64,000 nt of DNA. Origin: Acidimicrobiales bacterium (GTDB lineage: Bacteria > Actinomycetota > Acidimicrobiia > Acidimicrobiales > Acidimicrobilacustridaceae). A program made the position numbers and the translations under genes. Below are positions 28,646 through 36,681 of this stretch, in pieces. The stretch is from the NCBI GenBank assembly GCA_030830565.1, contig JAURMR010000041.1, positions 1 through 64,000 of the forward strand. Reading direction: 5' to 3'. Position 1 is the stretch's first letter; each line of letters begins with the position of its first letter. The notes beneath the pieces were generated by a model, which made no database searches, was not told the origin of the DNA, and was given only the letters and a program-made list of their open reading frames with translations.

Positions 28646-29626
28646 GTGAGTCACAGAATCGGAGTCATCCCCGGAGACGGAATCGGCCATGAGGTCATTC
28701 CTGTGGCGCTCGCTGTCGTTCGCGCCGCGGGCGTTGAACTCGATTGCGTCGATTACGACCTTGGTGGCGCTCGCTACCTGCGTGACGGGGTTGTCCTTGA
28801 CGATGCGACGGTTCAAGAGTGGCGCGGTCTCGACGCCCTTTTGCTCGGTGCAGTCGGAACGCCTGATGTTCCGCCAGGTGTCATCGAACGAGGACTTCTC
28901 CTCAAGATGCGTTTCGATCTTGATCTCTATGTGAATCAGCGCCCGTTCATCGCGCCTGACGGTTCACACGATTTCATCGTGATCCGTGAGAACACCGAAG
29001 GAACCTATGCCGGTGAAGGTGGCTTCTTGCGAAAGAACACACCATTCGAAGTAGCGACGCAGGGTTCGGTCAACACTCGTCATGGCGTAGAGCGTTGCGT
29101 TCGTTACGCCTTTGAGCTCGCTCGCAGCCGCGACCGCAAGCACCTCACGCTCGTGCACAAGACCAATGTTCTGACGTTTGCTGGCGACCTTTGGGAGCGC
29201 ACCTTCAACGAGGTCGCTGCCGAATATCCCGATGTCACCACGGCGTACAACCATGTCGATGCGGCCTGCATTTACTTCGTTGACGATCCGAAGCGTTACG
29301 ACGTGATCGTTACCGACAACTTGTTCGGCGACATCCTCACCGATCTCGGTGGAGCGGTTTCTGGTGGCATTGGTTTCGCGTCATCGGGCAATCTCAACCC
29401 CGATCGCACGAGCCCATCCATGTTCGAACCAGTACACGGCTCGGCTCCTGATATCGCTGGACAAAACAAGGCCAATCCCGTTGCCGCAATTCTCTCGGCT
29501 GCGATGATGCTCGAATTCCTCGGTGAGGATGCGGCCGCTACCGCAATCCGTAACGCGTGTTCCGACACCGCAACCCTCACTGGTTCCACTACCGAAATCG
29601 GCGACCTTGTCGTCGCTCGTCTCTGA
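28646..29626 (+). CDS. leuB: 3-isopropylmalate dehydrogenase
   Basis: A 326-residue beta-decarboxylating dehydrogenase. It has the N-terminal GDGIGHEV motif, substrate-binding ENTEGTYAGEGG and the NAD/metal segment ending DNLFGDILTDLGGAVSGG. It oxidatively decarboxylates 3-isopropylmalate; in the citramalate route the same activity on 3-methylmalate yields 2-oxobutyrate. The GTG start has GGAG just upstream. It is the first gene of leuB-ilvE-cimA. Confidence 0.93.
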   Translation: MSHRIGVIPGDGIGHEVIPVALAVVRAAGVELDCVDYDLGGARYLRDGVVLDDATVQEWRGLDALLLGAVGTPDVPPGVIERGLLLKMRFDLDLYVNQRPFIAPDGSHDFIVIRENTEGTYAGEGGFLRKNTPFEVATQGSVNTRHGVERCVRYAFELARSRDRKHLTLVHKTNVLTFAGDLWERTFNEVAAEYPDVTTAYNHVDAACIYFVDDPKRYDVIVTDNLFGDILTDLGGAVSGGIGFASSGNLNPDRTSPSMFEPVHGSAPDIAGQNKANPVAAILSAAMMLEFLGEDAAATAIRNACSDTATLTGSTTEIGDLVVARL

Positions 29627-29637
29627 GAGGCAACGCA

Positions 29638-30555
29638 ATGCCCATTACGCCTACCAACAAGATTTGGATGAATGGAACGCTCGTCGATTGGGACGATGCG
29701 AAAATCCACGTTCTCACGCACACTCTTCATTACGGCATGGGTGTGTTTGAAGGAGTTCGTGCCTATGAGACCCCGAAGGGGCCTGCGGTGTTCCGACTCA
29801 CCGAACATATGGAGCGTCTGCACAACTCGGCGAAGATCCTCGGCATGGATATGCCGTACTCGGTCGACGTGCTGGTGCAGGCAACCAAGGACGTCGTGAA
29901 GGCCTCTGGTCTTCCGTCGGCCTACATCCGCCCGATCGCCTATTACGGCTACGGCGAAATGGGCCTCAACACGCTTCCGTGTTCGGTCGACGTCGCCATT
30001 GCCTGCTGGCCGTGGGGCGCCTACCTCGGCGAAGACGCGCTCACCAAGGGCATCAGCACGAAGATCTCCTCCTGGACTCGTCACGACCACAACACGATGC
30101 CGCCGGCGGCCAAGACCACTGGCAACTACGTGAACTCGTCGTTGGCCAAGGTCGAAGCGCTCAAGGGTGGTTACGACGAAGCCATCATGCTCAACCCGCA
30201 AGGTTTCGTGAGCGAATGCACCGGTGAAAACATTTTCGTTGCGCGCGACGGCGTGTTTGTCACGCCGCCGATTGCTGCTGGCGCGCTCGAAGGCATCACC
30301 CAAGACAGCGTCATGACCATCGGCCGCGATCTCGGATACGAGTTCCGTGTCGACTACCTCACGCGTTCTGATCTCTACGTTTCAGAAGAAATCTTCCTGT
30401 GCGGAACGGCTGCCGAAGTTTCGGCAGTGAACGCGGTAGACGATCGCCCGGTGCCGTGCCCCGGTCCAATGACCTCGGCCATCGCTGCTGAATACGGACG
30501 CGTTGTGCGCGGACATGTTCCCCGTTACGAGGACTGGTTGGAGTATGTCCACTAA
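29638..30555 (+). CDS. ilvE: Branched-chain amino-acid aminotransferase
   Basis: A 305-residue fold-type IV PLP enzyme, the short IlvE type. PLP lysine K159 lies in PAAKTTGNYVNS. Further marks are GMGVFEGVRAY near the N-terminus and GFVSECTGENIF. It performs the final transamination to Val, Leu and Ile. The ATG at 29638 follows GAGAGG and sits 11 nt after leuB. Its 3' end overlaps cimA by 11 nt. Confidence 0.94.
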   Translation: MPITPTNKIWMNGTLVDWDDAKIHVLTHTLHYGMGVFEGVRAYETPKGPAVFRLTEHMERLHNSAKILGMDMPYSVDVLVQATKDVVKASGLPSAYIRPIAYYGYGEMGLNTLPCSVDVAIACWPWGAYLGEDALTKGISTKISSWTRHDHNTMPPAAKTTGNYVNSSLAKVEALKGGYDEAIMLNPQGFVSECTGENIFVARDGVFVTPPIAAGALEGITQDSVMTIGRDLGYEFRVDYLTRSDLYVSEEIFLCGTAAEVSAVNAVDDRPVPCPGPMTSAIAAEYGRVVRGHVPRYEDWLEYVH

Positions 30556-32188
30556 GAGCGGCTCAACGCCCGAACTTCCGTTGCTCCCTTCGTCGGTCGA
30601 AATTTTCGACACGACGTTGCGTGACGGCGCCCAGTTCGAAGGCATTTCACTCACAGTCGAAGACAAACTCCGTGTTGCCGAACAACTTGATTGGCTCGGC
30701 GTTCGCTGGATCGAAGGCGGCTACCCGCAGGCGAATCCGAAGGACGAAGAGTTCTTCAAGCGTGCTCCGTCAGAACTGAAACTCGTCAACGCCGAACTCG
30801 TTGCCTTCGGTTCAACTCGTCGCCCCGCCGGAAAGGTCGACGTCGATCCAACACTTGCTGCACTCATCGGTGCCGGCACATCAACCGTCTGCATTGTGGG
30901 CAAGAGCTGGGACTTTCACGTCACCGAAGCACTTCGCACAACGCTTGACGAAGGCATCGCAATGGTTGCCGAGTCGGTTGCCTTCCTCAAGGCTGAAGGA
31001 ATGCGGGTCTTCTTCGACGCAGAGCATTTCTTCGATGGCTACAAAGCCAATGCTGAATACGCGCTTCGTGTTCTTGAAGCGGCGATGGTGAATGGCGCTG
31101 ATTGCGTGGTGCTGTGTGACACAAACGGCGGTTCACTTCCGCACGAGGTCCAGCACATCGTGTCTGAAGTCGTTTCGTTCGTCGGCGGCGCAACTGGCGT
31201 TGGCATCCACACGCAGAACGACTCTGGTTGTGCCGTTGCGAACTCCGTTGCTGCGGTGGTCGGTGGCGCTACGCAGGTGCAGGGCACCGTCAACGGGTAT
31301 GGCGAACGCACAGGCAACGCCAACCTCATGACGGTCATTCCTGACCTCACCCTCAAGCTCGGCGTGGCCACGCTTCCCGAAGGTCATCTCGACCGACTCA
31401 CCGTTGTGAGTCATCGTGTTGCAGAACTGGTGAACCTCCCGCCGCATCCTGCCGACCCATTTGTTGGTGCATCCGCATTTGCCCACAAGGGCGGTCTGCA
31501 CACCTCGGCACTCGGACGCGCTGGCGGTGCAACCTACGAACACATCGATCCTTCGATTGTCGGTAACCACACTCGCGTGCTCGTCTCCGATCTTGGCGGT
31601 CGCGCTGGCATGGCAATGAAGGCGGATGAGTTCGGTGTCGAACTCGACGACCCTTCCGTTGCTGCGCTTTCAGAGGAACTGAAGCAGCTCGAAGCCGAGG
31701 GCTGGCTGTTCGAATCGGCTGACGCGTCGCTGGAACTTCGTATGCGACGGGCGACTGGATGGGAGCAGGACTTCTTCGAGGTCGAGGAATATCGCGTCTC
31801 GAGTTTCCACCGTGAAGGTCCCGCACTGCCCGACGGCGGACTCGAAGTCAGTACCGAAGCAACGGTCAAGCTTTGGATCAACGGAGAACGAGTATCTGCA
31901 GTCGGCGAAGGCAACGGCCCCGTCAATGCACTTGATGCTGCAGTGCGCCGTGCGCTGAACGGCCGATTCCCTGCGCTCGATCGCATCCACCTCACCGATT
32001 TCAAGGTTCGAGTCGTCGACGGTGGTGCCGCGACCGGTGCGGTTGTTCGAGTACTCATCGATTCCACTAATGGTGATCGTGTCTGGACCACCGTCGGTGT
32101 CGATAGCAACGTCATCGAGGCCTCTTGGCAGGCACTCATGGACTCCATTCAGTTCGGCTTGGTCCACGCCGACGATCTCGCCGGATAG
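30545..32188 (+). CDS. cimA: (R)-citramalate synthase
   Basis: A 547-residue DRE-TIM metallolyase: FDTTLRDGAQFEG at residues 21-33, IHTQNDSGCA metal ligands near 236, NGYGERTGNANL, and a C-terminal LeuA-type regulatory domain from about residue 410. The FEG in place of the SPG of LeuA and the overall pattern are those of citramalate synthase, which joins acetyl-CoA and pyruvate as the entry to threonine-independent isoleucine synthesis. The nearest alternative, homocitrate synthase, is disfavoured by context. The ATG at 30545 overlaps ilvE by 11 nt. Confidence 0.9.
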   Translation: MSTKSGSTPELPLLPSSVEIFDTTLRDGAQFEGISLTVEDKLRVAEQLDWLGVRWIEGGYPQANPKDEEFFKRAPSELKLVNAELVAFGSTRRPAGKVDVDPTLAALIGAGTSTVCIVGKSWDFHVTEALRTTLDEGIAMVAESVAFLKAEGMRVFFDAEHFFDGYKANAEYALRVLEAAMVNGADCVVLCDTNGGSLPHEVQHIVSEVVSFVGGATGVGIHTQNDSGCAVANSVAAVVGGATQVQGTVNGYGERTGNANLMTVIPDLTLKLGVATLPEGHLDRLTVVSHRVAELVNLPPHPADPFVGASAFAHKGGLHTSALGRAGGATYEHIDPSIVGNHTRVLVSDLGGRAGMAMKADEFGVELDDPSVAALSEELKQLEAEGWLFESADASLELRMRRATGWEQDFFEVEEYRVSSFHREGPALPDGGLEVSTEATVKLWINGERVSAVGEGNGPVNALDAAVRRALNGRFPALDRIHLTDFKVRVVDGGAATGAVVRVLIDSTNGDRVWTTVGVDSNVIEASWQALMDSIQFGLVHADDLAG

Positions 32189-32199
32189 ATTCACAACCA

Positions 32200-32760
32200 A
32201 TGGCTGCTCCTGATTACGTTCCCGCTCCTGTCGACGACCCAGCTCGCGTGTATTCGTCACCTCCATGGCGTCCCGAGTCCTGGATGGCCGATCGTCCCGC
32301 GGAAATTGCTGGTCGTCAGCCCCTTGGCCCTCGACTTGGTGATCCGGGCCCAGACCAGGGTTTTGCACTTCGCTTAGCTCGCCAGGTTCGTGGTCGTCTT
32401 GTTCTCACCTCCGCCGAATCAGAGGAGGATGCAATCGCTGGCAGCGTGGCGATCGCTATGCGCCGCTCGGCCATGTTCGGCCGCGCGCCAGCCATTCATG
32501 ACATCACCGTTGCTCTCACCCTGTGGGGCTATCTGTCTGAAGCGCCTGCAGACCTTGTTGCCGTTCGTGCACAGGTCTTCGCTGCAGTTGCGAGCACGCA
32601 CCACTACATGGAGCGTCGTGCGATCGTCGACGCAGTTCCTGAAGATGTTCTGCGACTCGACCCCGCCTCTGTTGCGGCGCTTGTGCGTAATGAGCCGTCT
32701 CGCATCATGGCGATGGCCAATGCCGCGTTGGCGGGCCAGTCACACGACGAACACGCCTAG
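32200..32760 (+). CDS. Conserved-looking protein of unknown function
   Basis: A 186-residue protein starting 11 nt after cimA and so probably the last gene of the leuB operon. It has a Pro-rich N-terminus (to about residue 45), then an Ala-rich, mostly helical region. No signal peptide, membrane segment or known motif is recognised. The frame uses codons like its neighbours and has no competing frame, which supports it being real. A role in amino-acid metabolism cannot be claimed from position alone. Confidence 0.6.
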   Translation: MAAPDYVPAPVDDPARVYSSPPWRPESWMADRPAEIAGRQPLGPRLGDPGPDQGFALRLARQVRGRLVLTSAESEEDAIAGSVAIAMRRSAMFGRAPAIHDITVALTLWGYLSEAPADLVAVRAQVFAAVASTHHYMERRAIVDAVPEDVLRLDPASVAALVRNEPSRIMAMANAALAGQSHDEHA

Positions 32761-32784
32761 GCGAACTGCGCTCACCGAGCCCCG

Positions 32785-32826
32785 AAACAAAAACCTACGG
32801 CTTGATCGATGAGTTTGAGCCCGTAG
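32785..32826 (-). terminator. L,D-transpeptidase terminator
   Basis: On the minus strand CTACGG(G)CT (32826 down to 32818) pairs with AGCCGTAG (32802 down to 32795), an 8-bp stem with one bulge, followed by GTTTTTGTTT. The right arm contains the gene's own TAG stop. Confidence 0.65.
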
Positions 32827-33715
32827 ACGTTGTTGACCATGAATCGGGTGTGGTGGGGAAGACGTCGATCGGTGTGCCTGCAGGAATAGCTTCAGCCAGC
32901 TTGGAGACGACGTTATTGGGCATGCGCACACAGCCGTTCGAGGCTTTGGTGCCGACGAGTTCAGGTTGGTTGGTCCCGTGGAACGCAACCTGCGGAAGTC
33001 CGCCATCGAAGGTGTCAAGCACCTCGCTATAACCGTTCGTCGGGAGAATCCATGCGCCGTAAACGCCAGTATCGCTGGAGTTCTTGATCTTCTCGGTCAC
33101 GAAAAAACGACCGAGCGGCGTCGGTGTGGCGTCTTTACCGATGACCACATCAGTTTCGATGAAAACCTCTGGGCCCTTGAAGACTTTGAGGTGATAGGTC
33201 GAAAGATCAAGTTCCATACGAAATTCAGTCGCAGCAATGGTGACATCGTCAGCCTTGATCCAACCGGTGGTGTGATTGGGGCGAGCGGTGAGGAGCACCT
33301 TCATGTACTCGCCTTGATTTTCGAGCACGACGACCACAAGCGGGTTCTTGTAATAGGTCGGGTTGGTGAACTCATACCCTTCGGTGGTTTTCTTCACACC
33401 CGCAGAGTTGAGTCCATTGCGTGGAATCGCAGGAACCTTTGGCGCCGTCGTGCTTGAGCTACTCGACGTACTCGAAGGTGGCGTGGTCACAACACTCTTG
33501 GGCAGTTCGCTCAACACCGTGAGCGTCGAGCCCTTGGCCGTTGCATACGTGGTCTGATACGGAGTGAGCGCAGTTGTGCTGGATGACTCTTGCGAGGTGT
33601 TGTCGGAAGAGGAGTTTTTGTCGCTAGAGCACGATGCCGCTCCGACAACCAATGCCAGCGACAAAGCGAGGATGGCAAGGGGGCGTAAGCGCCGCAGAAC
33701 GGTTGGCGAATTCAT
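32795..33715 (-). CDS. L,D-transpeptidase lipoprotein (YkuD domain)
   Basis: A 306-residue exported protein. The signal ends in a VGAASC lipobox (Cys 29), followed by a Ser/Thr-rich linker, an SH3-like part (about 110-160) and a C-terminal YkuD domain. The catalytic motif is complete: H246 in FHGTNQ and C262 in SNGCVRM. Such enzymes form 3-3 peptidoglycan cross-links or attach ligands to the wall outside the membrane. It is monocistronic, divergent from gltX, with its own terminator. Confidence 0.88.
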   Translation of the reverse strand: MNSPTVLRRLRPLAILALSLALVVGAASCSSDKNSSSDNTSQESSSTTALTPYQTTYATAKGSTLTVLSELPKSVVTTPPSSTSSSSSTTAPKVPAIPRNGLNSAGVKKTTEGYEFTNPTYYKNPLVVVVLENQGEYMKVLLTARPNHTTGWIKADDVTIAATEFRMELDLSTYHLKVFKGPEVFIETDVVIGKDATPTPLGRFFVTEKIKNSSDTGVYGAWILPTNGYSEVLDTFDGGLPQVAFHGTNQPELVGTKASNGCVRMPNNVVSKLAEAIPAGTPIDVFPTTPDSWSTTSTGSNSSIKP

Positions 33716-33807
33716 AATTGCTCCGAAAGAAATGTTGGCCGGATGGCGGACTTGGCCGGTCGTGGGTGCGGATTGAGAGTCCGATCAAAGGAACGAAGGC
33801 CTGACGG

Positions 33808-33813
33808 TACCAT
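33808..33813 (+). promoter_or_regulatory. Candidate -10 box for leaderless gltX
   Basis: TACCAT ends 7 nt before the gltX GTG; no Shine-Dalgarno is present. Confidence 0.35.
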
Positions 33814-33820
33814 CGAGCCT

Positions 33821-35236
33821 GTGAGCACCCCAGTCGCCAGAGTCCGCTTCGCCCCTTCCCCAACGGGCTATCTCCATATCGGCGGTGCCCGAACCGCCCT
33901 GTTCAACTGGCTCTTTGCCCGCCAGCAAGGAGGCGAGTTCGTGCTCCGCATCGAAGATACCGATGCCGAACGCTCGCGCCCTGAGCTCATCGACATCATC
34001 TTCCGATCCCTCGAATGGCTCGGACTTGATTGGGACGGCACGCCGGTTCACCAGTCCGAGCGTGGGGCAATGCATCTGGCCGCCGTCGAGACACTGCTCG
34101 GCAATGGTTCTGCGTATTGGTGTTCGTGCACTCCAGACGAGGTCAAGGCCCGTGCCGAGGCTCGCGGTGGCACGCCCGGGTATGACGGATTTTGTCGCGA
34201 TCGTGGGTTGGGTCCCGGCGATGGTCACGTTGTCCGTTTCCGAGTTCCCGACACTGGGGTCACTGCGTTCGATGATCTCATTCGCGGAACCGTCAGTTTT
34301 GAAAATGCGGTGCTCGAAGATTTCGTCATCCTTCGTTCGAACGGCACGCCGATGTTTCATTTGGCGAACGCCGTCGACGATGCTGACCAAGGCATTACCC
34401 ATGTCATCCGCGGTGAAGACCTCATCAATGTCACACCGAAGGTGCTGCTCATTCGTCAAGCGCTCTCGACGTCAGGCGAATTGATCTTCGCTCATCTTCC
34501 ATTGATCGTGAACGAAAAGCGGCAGAAGCTTTCGAAGCGTCGCGACGATGTTTCCGTAGGCGATTACATCGACCGCGGGTATCTCTCCGAAGCAATGGTG
34601 AACTATCTCGCCACACTTGGATGGGGTCCTCCCGATGGCATCGAAATTCGACCACTTGCCGAGATCGTCGATCTCTTTCGCATCACCGACGTGAACAAGT
34701 CGGGCGCCTTCTTCGATGTGAAGAAACTTCAGCACTTCAACGGCGAATACATCCGAAACCTTTCGGTGCCACAATTTGTGAGCAAATCGACTCGCTGGCT
34801 TTACGAAGAAACGCCATGGGAGCCCGATCGGTTCGATATTGGAACCTTCGAAGTCATGGCTCCGCTCGTGCAAGAGCGCGTGAAACTGATGTCGGAAGTT
34901 CCGGGTTATGTCGATTTCCTTTTCGCTCCTGATCCCGTAATCGACGAAGACTCATGGCAGAAAGTCATGGTCAAGGGTGCCGATCTCGCTTCGGCGGTTC
35001 TTGATCATGCAACCGCGCACTTTGCCGACTGTGAATGGAACGCTGCATCGCTTGAAGCTGCTTTGTTCTCTTATGCCGAACAGCATGAGATTTCGAAGGG
35101 CAAAGTGCAGGCCCCTGTGCGCGTTTCGGTAACGGGACGCAGCGTGGGACCGCCATTGTTTGAGTCACTCGAGGTTCTCGGCCGCGACGAAACCCTTCGT
35201 CGCCTCGCATCAGCGAAGGTTCGCCTCGAGGGCTGA
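33821..35236 (+). CDS. gltX: Glutamyl-tRNA synthetase
   Basis: A 471-residue class I synthetase. The HIGH motif appears as GYLHIGG (residues 19-22 HIGG), KMSKS as KLSKR (236-240), with a Cys cluster C101, C103, C125 in the zinc region and a C-terminal helical anticodon domain. It charges tRNA-Glu. Because gatCAB is present and no glutaminyl-tRNA synthetase is in the window, it may be non-discriminating and also glutamylate tRNA-Gln. The GTG at 33821 fits the family N-terminus and the -10 box. Confidence 0.95.
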   Translation: MSTPVARVRFAPSPTGYLHIGGARTALFNWLFARQQGGEFVLRIEDTDAERSRPELIDIIFRSLEWLGLDWDGTPVHQSERGAMHLAAVETLLGNGSAYWCSCTPDEVKARAEARGGTPGYDGFCRDRGLGPGDGHVVRFRVPDTGVTAFDDLIRGTVSFENAVLEDFVILRSNGTPMFHLANAVDDADQGITHVIRGEDLINVTPKVLLIRQALSTSGELIFAHLPLIVNEKRQKLSKRRDDVSVGDYIDRGYLSEAMVNYLATLGWGPPDGIEIRPLAEIVDLFRITDVNKSGAFFDVKKLQHFNGEYIRNLSVPQFVSKSTRWLYEETPWEPDRFDIGTFEVMAPLVQERVKLMSEVPGYVDFLFAPDPVIDEDSWQKVMVKGADLASAVLDHATAHFADCEWNAASLEAALFSYAEQHEISKGKVQAPVRVSVTGRSVGPPLFESLEVLGRDETLRRLASAKVRLEG

Positions 35237-35237
35237 A

Positions 35238-35840
35238 ATGTTCTTTGGACTGCGTTGGGTGATCCGCATCGCCCTCGGACTGCTCGCAGTCGTTGTGCTT
35301 TATCTCGGCATCACCTTTGCGCAGGTGTGGTGGGCGTCGCGTCAAGATGACGCCGCTCGCGCATCGGCAATCGTGGTGATGGGGGCAGCGCAGTGGAACG
35401 GCTCTCCTTCACCAGTGCTCAAAGAGCGCCTCGATCACGCGGCCGATCTTTACCAGCGCGGCACTGCACCAGTTGTGATCGTGGCCGGAGGCAAGCAACC
35501 CGGAGACAAGGAGACCCAAGGGCTCGTGAGTTTCGAGTACTTGCGTGCGAAGGGAATTCCTGAATCGGCCATCAAGATAGAGGTCGAAGGAAAGAACAGT
35601 TTTGAAGAGCTTTCGTCGACCGCGTTCATCATGCGCCAAGCAGGCTTACCGCTCGATGTTGTGATTGTGACCGATCCGTATCACTCGTACCGCTCGGCTG
35701 ATATTGCCGACGAGGTTGGACTGGCTGCCCATGTCTCACCAACGAAGGGCCGGTCGACGTTCAGTGACTACGTGCGCGAAACCGGTGCCGTCGCAATCGG
35801 GCGCATCATCAATTACCGCCGTTTGTCCGCCTGGCGCTGA
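35238..35840 (+). CDS. YdcF/DUF218 family membrane-anchored protein
   Basis: A 200-residue protein with one N-terminal membrane helix (about 5-29) and a DUF218 domain: VVMGAAQWNGSPSP, the AGGKQPGDKETQ loop, KNSFEEL, and a D-P-Y-H-S-Y-R segment near residue 155. DUF218 proteins (SanA, ElyC and YdcF relatives) are linked to cell-envelope metabolism and bind nucleotide-like ligands, but the reaction is unknown. The ATG at 35238 lies 1 nt after the gltX stop, implying an operon. Confidence 0.8.
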   Translation: MFFGLRWVIRIALGLLAVVVLYLGITFAQVWWASRQDDAARASAIVVMGAAQWNGSPSPVLKERLDHAADLYQRGTAPVVIVAGGKQPGDKETQGLVSFEYLRAKGIPESAIKIEVEGKNSFEELSSTAFIMRQAGLPLDVVIVTDPYHSYRSADIADEVGLAAHVSPTKGRSTFSDYVRETGAVAIGRIINYRRLSAWR

Positions 35841-35907
35841 CTCCGATTTGGTTCCCATCGGTGGTTTGGTGCCAGCCCCCGTTCAACCGGTAACGTTCTT
35901 TCGCCCT

Positions 35908-35979
35908 TCGGGGGTGGTGTAATTGGTAACACGGGTGGTTCTGGTCCATTTGTTGGGGGTTCGAGTCCTCCCCCCCGAG
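35908..35979 (+). tRNA. tRNA-Gln (anticodon CUG)
   Basis: A 72-nt cloverleaf. Acceptor TCGGGGG pairs perfectly with CCCCCGA; the D arm is GTGT-AATTGGTA-ACAC. The anticodon arm is GGTGG-TTCTGGT-CCATT with CTG at 35941-35943. The T arm is GGGGG-TTCGAGT-CCTCC, and the discriminator is G. CCA is not encoded. A TAACGT box at 35891-35896 may be its -10, and a strong terminator follows. It is a substrate for the indirect glutaminylation route implied by gatCAB. Confidence 0.95.
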
Positions 35980-35989
35980 CTTTGAGGAT

Positions 35990-36017
35990 CGGGCGTCGAC
36001 AGGGTCGGCGCCCGTTT
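35990..36017 (+). terminator. tRNA-Gln terminator
   Basis: CGGGCGTCGAC (35990-36000), loop AGG, GTCGGCGCCCG (36004-36014): 11 bp with one GU pair, followed by TTT. Confidence 0.7.
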
Positions 36018-36048
36018 CGCGTGTCGGCGGCGCCCATAGGCTGCTCTG

Positions 36049-36639
36049 GTGACCACCCTGCGCTCGCTCTGTGTTTATTGCGGTTCCAAACCCGGCAACG
36101 ATCCTCGACACGAGGCGACGGCAGCAGAACTCGGTCGACTCATGGCGCAAGCACGAGTGCGCCTTGTGTACGGCGGTGGGTCGGTGGGTCTTATGGGCAT
36201 TATCGCCGACTCGGTCTTGGCTCATGGGGGAGAGGCCTTCGGCGTGATACCGAAGGGGCTGTTTACGACTGAAGTCGGCCATCCCGGGCTTACCGAACTG
36301 GTCGAGGTGGGTTCTATGCATGAACGCAAGGCGCTCATGGCCGCTGAGGCGGACGCGTTCGTTGCGCTTCCGGGCGGACTGGGCACGCTTGAGGAACTGG
36401 CCGAGATCGCCACGTGGTCGCAATTGGGTATCCACGCCAAACCGGTCGGGGTGCTGGATATCGATGGTTTCTGGGAACCGCTGCTTGACTTTCTCGATAG
36501 CGCCGCAGATGCCGGATTCATTCGGCCCCAGCATCGGGACATCATCATCCGCATCACCGATGTTGATGAGGTGATTCCTGCCTTGTCCTCGAAGGTCATT
36601 CCGGCCTCGGCCCCAATTCTCGGCATGGAAGAGTCGTGA
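36049..36639 (+). CDS. LOG family protein (Rossmann-fold nucleotide-binding)
   Basis: A 196-residue member of the family once called lysine decarboxylase-like. It has YGGGSVGLMG at residues 41-50, MHERK at 90-94 and PGGLGTLEE at 108-116, the motifs that bind and cleave nucleoside monophosphates. LOG enzymes release free bases from N6-modified AMP (cytokinin-type) or AMP; the biological role in bacteria is mostly unsettled. The start is GTG. It is single, with no clear operon partner. Confidence 0.9.
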   Translation: MTTLRSLCVYCGSKPGNDPRHEATAAELGRLMAQARVRLVYGGGSVGLMGIIADSVLAHGGEAFGVIPKGLFTTEVGHPGLTELVEVGSMHERKALMAAEADAFVALPGGLGTLEELAEIATWSQLGIHAKPVGVLDIDGFWEPLLDFLDSAADAGFIRPQHRDIIIRITDVDEVIPALSSKVIPASAPILGMEES

Positions 36640-36681
36640 CCCGATGCGGTCCCGACGGCGTTGACGCGAGACAATCAATCC

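Noticed and set aside
28461-28660. ATG at 28461 as the leuB leader start
   Set aside because: That frame runs through both hairpins without control codons; the frame from 28468 ends exactly at the hairpin with IVII-R.
29296-30303. 335-codon minus-strand open frame over leuB and ilvE
   Set aside because: It crosses two conserved genes on the other strand and has no protein signature.
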